A DNA stretch of 64,000 nucleotides from JBAIYU01 sp036763085 (GTDB lineage Bacteria > Bacillota > Negativicutes > DSM-1736 > Dendrosporobacteraceae): positions 558,001-622,000 of the forward strand of contig NZ_JBAIYU010000010.1 in NCBI RefSeq assembly GCF_036763085.1, in the 5' to 3' direction. Positions 61,010 to 64,000 of the stretch are shown here, one piece after another; position 1 is the stretch's first letter; each line of letters opens with the position of its first letter. The notes under the pieces are model-generated. The model was not told where the DNA came from and did no database searches. It saw only the letters and a program-made list of their open reading frames with translations. Both the position numbers and the translations under genes were made by a program.

Positions 61010-61112
61010 TTAACCGCAAAGACGCGAAGGTCGCAAAGGATTCAATTATTAGCGCGATTATTTATTGCGCTTTTTCACATCCACCTCGAGTACTTTGAGT
61101 AATTTGCGTTAA
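61010..61112. repeat. dispersed palindromic repeat, copy 8
   Basis: TTAACCGCAAAGACGCGAAGG at the left, AGCGCGATTATTTATTGCGCT core and CTCGAGTACTTTGAGTAATTTGCG at the right. Between the abrB terminator and the rsmI stop. Confidence 0.72.
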
Positions 61113-61127
61113 ATTAAAATCCTATGC

Positions 61128-61982
61128 CTAACTATCCTTGCCAATTGCAGCCTGATATACGTCGCGCTTGGGTATGCCGCGTTCTTGGGCAACCCTCTTA
61201 ATAGCATCCTTTTTATCAATACCCATCTGGACTAAAACTTGAACAGCCTCATCAAGCGGCAACAGTTCTCTACCCACATCATTTATGTCTTTATTTTGCA
61301 TTTCTTTATTGCCTGCAACAATTAAAGTAAACTCACCTCGGGGTAGGTTTTCGTTAAAATAGCTTTGTAAAGTCACAAGCGATCCACGTACAAACTGTTC
61401 AAATTTTTTCGTCAATTCCCTTGCTGCCACGGCCTCTCGGTCACCGAAAACATCGAGCAACTCGGCTAGGGTATTTTTTAAGCGATGTGGAGATTCATAA
61501 AATACTAACGTAGTCGTATAGGAAGTCAATGAACTTAGCAGCTCGCGGCGTTTTTTATTTGTCTTAGGCAAAAAGCCAACAAACGTAAACGCTGTTGTAT
61601 CAAGCCCCGAGCAGACTATAGCCGATAAAGCAGCATTTGCTCCAGGCAAAGGGGTCACCGTAACTCCGGCTTCGATCGCTAACTTAACTAAATCACTTCC
61701 AGGGTCAGAAATTCCTGGCATTCCAGCATCACTTACCACTACTACGGTATCTCCCTGCAGCAATCGCTCAATTAGCTCAGGTCCACGAGAATCCTTATTG
61801 TGTTCATGATAGCTGACCAGTGGTGTATGAATATCAAAGTGAGTTAGCAATTTACGTGTATGTCTAGTATCTTCAGCAGCAATAACTTTAGCTTCTTTGA
61901 GATGGCGTATTGCCCGGAACGTCATGTCCTCAAGATTGCCAATAGGCGTTGCGCATAGATATAATATTCCAGCTTGTACCAT
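61128..61982 (-). CDS. rsmI: 16S rRNA (cytidine(1402)-2'-O)-methyltransferase
   Basis: 284 residues, tetrapyrrole-methylase fold. LYLCATPIGNLEDMT near the start, EDTRHTRKLL, VSDAGMPGISDPG (about 88-100), FYESPHRL and the C-terminal domain. Start follows the trmN6 stop by 14 bases. Bacillus yabC equivalent. Confidence 0.95.
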   Translation of the reverse strand: MVQAGILYLCATPIGNLEDMTFRAIRHLKEAKVIAAEDTRHTRKLLTHFDIHTPLVSYHEHNKDSRGPELIERLLQGDTVVVVSDAGMPGISDPGSDLVKLAIEAGVTVTPLPGANAALSAIVCSGLDTTAFTFVGFLPKTNKKRRELLSSLTSYTTTLVFYESPHRLKNTLAELLDVFGDREAVAARELTKKFEQFVRGSLVTLQSYFNENLPRGEFTLIVAGNKEMQNKDINDVGRELLPLDEAVQVLVQMGIDKKDAIKRVAQERGIPKRDVYQAAIGKDS

Positions 61983-61996
61983 TTGAACTTATTCAC

Positions 61997-62731
61997 CTAC
62001 TTATAATACGCCATAACTGCATCGCTATAACTGCCATCATCCTTATAAATAATGAAGGGTGGTAAGACTTCTAGTCCCGCTTTAGCCCCACGAATCCCTT
62101 CAACAAGCACCATTGTTGGCTTACTGTCGGCTTTTGGATAAATCACCTGCAACCGCTTAGGTTCAAGATCTGCGTTACTCATTTTTTTGAGAATTTCAGC
62201 CATACGCTCTGGTAGATGTATCATTGCAAACCGACCGCGGTATTTAACAAGATGCCTAGCAGCAGCAATAATGTCATCAAGACTGGCTTTAACTTCGTGC
62301 CTTGCAATTGCAAGACTGCCACTAGGATTAATCAAGCCGCCGCCGACTGGCCGATAGGGAGGGTTAGAAACAACAAGATCGTATTTTCCTTGTGAAAGAT
62401 ACCCTTTAACATTACAAAGATCTGCATTAATAACATCCATCTTTTGTGATAATCCATTAAGGGCTACACTGCGACTGGCCATTTCGGCAACGCGTTGATT
62501 GATTTCTATACCAGTGACAAAACCTGCTCCCCGAGCAGCTAGCAATAAACCTATTATCCCTGTTCCAGTGCCCAAATCAATAACAGCTGACCCATGCTTT
62601 AGCGTTGCAAAATGTGCTAATAGAACAGCATCCAGCGAAAACCGAAATTCATCCTCATGCTGGATTATCTTCATATTATTGATAATTAGGTCATCCAACC
62701 GCTCTCCTGGGTTCAGTATTTCCTTATTCAT
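61997..62731 (-). CDS. trmN6: tRNA1(Val) (adenine(37)-N6)-methyltransferase
   Basis: 244 residues. The SAM loop VIDLGTGTGIIGLLLA (about 46-61) and the N6-adenine motif VVSNPPYRPVG (about 120-130) fit TrmN6/YabB. Overlaps the ricT gene by 8 bases. The exact tRNA target is from the family. Confidence 0.9.
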   Translation of the reverse strand: MNKEILNPGERLDDLIINNMKIIQHEDEFRFSLDAVLLAHFATLKHGSAVIDLGTGTGIIGLLLAARGAGFVTGIEINQRVAEMASRSVALNGLSQKMDVINADLCNVKGYLSQGKYDLVVSNPPYRPVGGGLINPSGSLAIARHEVKASLDDIIAAARHLVKYRGRFAMIHLPERMAEILKKMSNADLEPKRLQVIYPKADSKPTMVLVEGIRGAKAGLEVLPPFIIYKDDGSYSDAVMAYYK

Positions 62732-63536
62732 CTTCCTTTTCGACTACTTCCTCCCACGGTACCACAAGGGTTTTACCGTCATCAAGTAATATTGTTGCTG
62801 TCTTTTTGTTATTACTTACAGAGATTACTTTACCCTCGCCGTCTACTGTAATAACTTTTCTACCTGCAGTTGGTGCAACAACCTTTTTGCAGCTATGACC
62901 ATAATAGTCACTTTCGTATTTGAGGCAACACATTAGTCTACCGCATATGCCAGATATTTTCGTTGGATTGAGCGATAAATTCTGCTCTTTTGCCATTCTG
63001 ATGGATACTGGCTCAAAATCACCGAGAAAAGTAGCGCAGCATAATGAACGACCGCAACACCCAATCCCGCCCATCATTTTGGCCTCATCTCGAACACCGA
63101 TTTGTCTTAATTCTATTCTAGTACGGAAAACGGCCGCAAGGTCTTTTACCAGTTCACGAAAATCGATACGCCCTTCGGCAGTAAAGTAGAAAATAATCTT
63201 ATTAACATCAAATGTGTATTCGACATCAATGAGTTTCATAGGCAGGTTGTGCGCTTGGATTTTTTGTTCACAAACCCTAAATGCCTCTTCTTCCTTAGCC
63301 GTGTTCTCTTTCACTTTGTCCATATCAATTGGTGATGCCTTGCGCTGCACTGTTTTAAGCGGTGCAACAATATCTTCTTCAGATACCTGTCTTGGGCCAA
63401 TTACAATTTGTCCATGCTCGAGACCACGCGCTGTCTCAACAATAACATTCTCGCCGGCTTTTAGTTCCATTTGCCCTGGATCGAAATAATATATTTTCCC
63501 GGCCTTTTTAAACCGTACACCTACTACTGTTTGCAC
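62724..63536 (-). CDS. ricT: PSP1 domain protein RicT (YaaT)
   Basis: 270 residues. The Cys-rich block CCGRSLCCATFLGD and ICGRLMCCLKYE (about 160-205) is the iron-sulfur-binding part of the Y-complex subunit YaaT. In Bacillus YaaT with YlbF and YmcA promotes RNase Y processing and Spo0A phosphorylation. ATG three bases after the holB stop. Confidence 0.93.
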   Translation of the reverse strand: MQTVVGVRFKKAGKIYYFDPGQMELKAGENVIVETARGLEHGQIVIGPRQVSEEDIVAPLKTVQRKASPIDMDKVKENTAKEEEAFRVCEQKIQAHNLPMKLIDVEYTFDVNKIIFYFTAEGRIDFRELVKDLAAVFRTRIELRQIGVRDEAKMMGGIGCCGRSLCCATFLGDFEPVSIRMAKEQNLSLNPTKISGICGRLMCCLKYESDYYGHSCKKVVAPTAGRKVITVDGEGKVISVSNNKKTATILLDDGKTLVVPWEEVVEKEDE

Positions 63537-63539
63537 CTT

Positions 63540-64000
63540 TTATCCTCCTCCGGCTAAATCGCGCAGCTTAATGAGCAAAGCCTCACCGGTTAAACGCGGA
63601 TTGGCGTTGGCTTGAAGCGATTGTCGGCATTTACTAATTTCCTTTAACGCTTTCATAAGCGCATACTCGCTCCAACTTCCAGCTTGCTTAGTCAAACCTT
63701 CTGTTAAATCAAAATTATATAAAAGTTTATCGTCTTGTCTATTAGCGATCATTAACATATCACGTAGAATCAAACTTAAGTATTCCAGAAGCGTTAAAAA
63801 TTCTTTACGTTCCAATTTATCTAATACTGCTGCCGTGTCCCAAACAAACTTCATACTACTATTATTTAAAGCAGCAGCAATATCCATAGCCCGATTACGA
63901 TCAGCCAATCCGTCGGGTACCAAGAACGTGAGCGCCTTCCCCATTTTGCCTCCGGACAGTCGAGCTGCTGTTTCAGCTTGCACTGAATTATAGCCTCTAA
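63540..64000 (-). CDS. holB: DNA polymerase III delta' subunit, C-terminal part
   Basis: The frame is open to the window edge, giving about 152 C-terminal residues. VQAETAARLSGGKMGKAL and the helical C-terminal domain (RKEFLTLLEYLSLILRDML, residues near the middle) fit clamp-loader delta' of Firmicutes. The internal GTG/ATG near 63983 is not the real start. holB-yaaT-yabB order matches Bacillus. Confidence 0.88.
   Translation of the reverse strand, partial: RGYNSVQAETAARLSGGKMGKALTFLVPDGLADRNRAMDIAAALNNSSMKFVWDTAAVLDKLERKEFLTLLEYLSLILRDMLMIANRQDDKLLYNFDLTEGLTKQAGSWSEYALMKALKEISKCRQSLQANANPRLTGEALLIKLRDLAGGG

Overview
The window looks like origin-proximal chromosome of an endospore-forming, probably diderm Firmicute of the Negativicutes (Sporomusaceae-like). 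This is inferred, not proven. The grounds are: sporulation genes (YabG peptidase, two DUF3794/SPOCS proteins, a 3D-domain YabE homologue); SigH- and Spo0A-type sites; a Bacillus subtilis-like gene order; and an Aas/LplT-type lysophospholipid recycling pair, which is typical of cells with two membranes. Most genes lie on the minus strand. No rRNA, tRNA or CRISPR array was seen.

Layout. 1-5.1 kb: a peptide/nickel-type ABC importer (lipoprotein, two permeases, two ATPases, the last cut by the window edge) behind a SigH-like promoter and a leader terminator. 5.2-8.9 kb: SDR dehydrogenase, CobO, flavodoxin, a Fur-box-controlled DUF2325/STAS pair and a sirtuin. 9.4-18.3 kb: rpmE, DUF1385, prfA, prmC, sua5, mntP, ywlE, rpiB, ywlG, glyA, upp, in the same order as in B. 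subtilis. 18.3-30.7 kb is accessory: a radical SAM protein, a soluble chemoreceptor, a run of seven small orphan genes interleaved with toxin-tail fragments (21.0-24.8 kb), a PAS-GGDEF protein, an acyltransferase/acyl-ACP synthetase with MFS flippase and TetR regulator, and a GyrI-like protein.

30.8-44.4 kb: pth, polysaccharide deacetylase, GNAT, prs, glmU, ilvA, purR, a three-gene dehydratase-activase module, a MobA-like nucleotidyltransferase, a GntR regulator, ispE and cheW. 44.5-48.0 kb: cyanophycin synthetase and cyanophycinase. 48.1-54.8 kb: cell-wall and spore-surface genes (L,D-transpeptidase, HipA-like kinase, SPOCS proteins, Cys-rich protein, CAP protein, YabG, glycosyltransferase). 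54.8-64 kb: rsmA, rnmV, yabE-like, tatD, metG, abrB (divergent), rsmI, trmN6, ricT/yaaT and the 3' part of holB. Together with 30.8-44 kb this matches the B. subtilis yaaT-to-pth interval, opened by insertions.

The most interesting region is 21.0-24.8 kb. The genes look like immunity proteins. Just upstream of most of them, on the same strand, are short open fragments that read like C-terminal ends of secreted toxins; one closely resembles the end of a TNT NAD-glycohydrolase domain. I read it as an array of displaced toxin-tail/immunity cassettes with no complete toxin in the window. Other notable items are a family of about eight 100-bp palindromic intergenic repeats, two perfect Fur boxes in front of DUF2325-STAS, an Asp/His-rich insertion in a SPOCS protein, and a set of SigH-like promoters.
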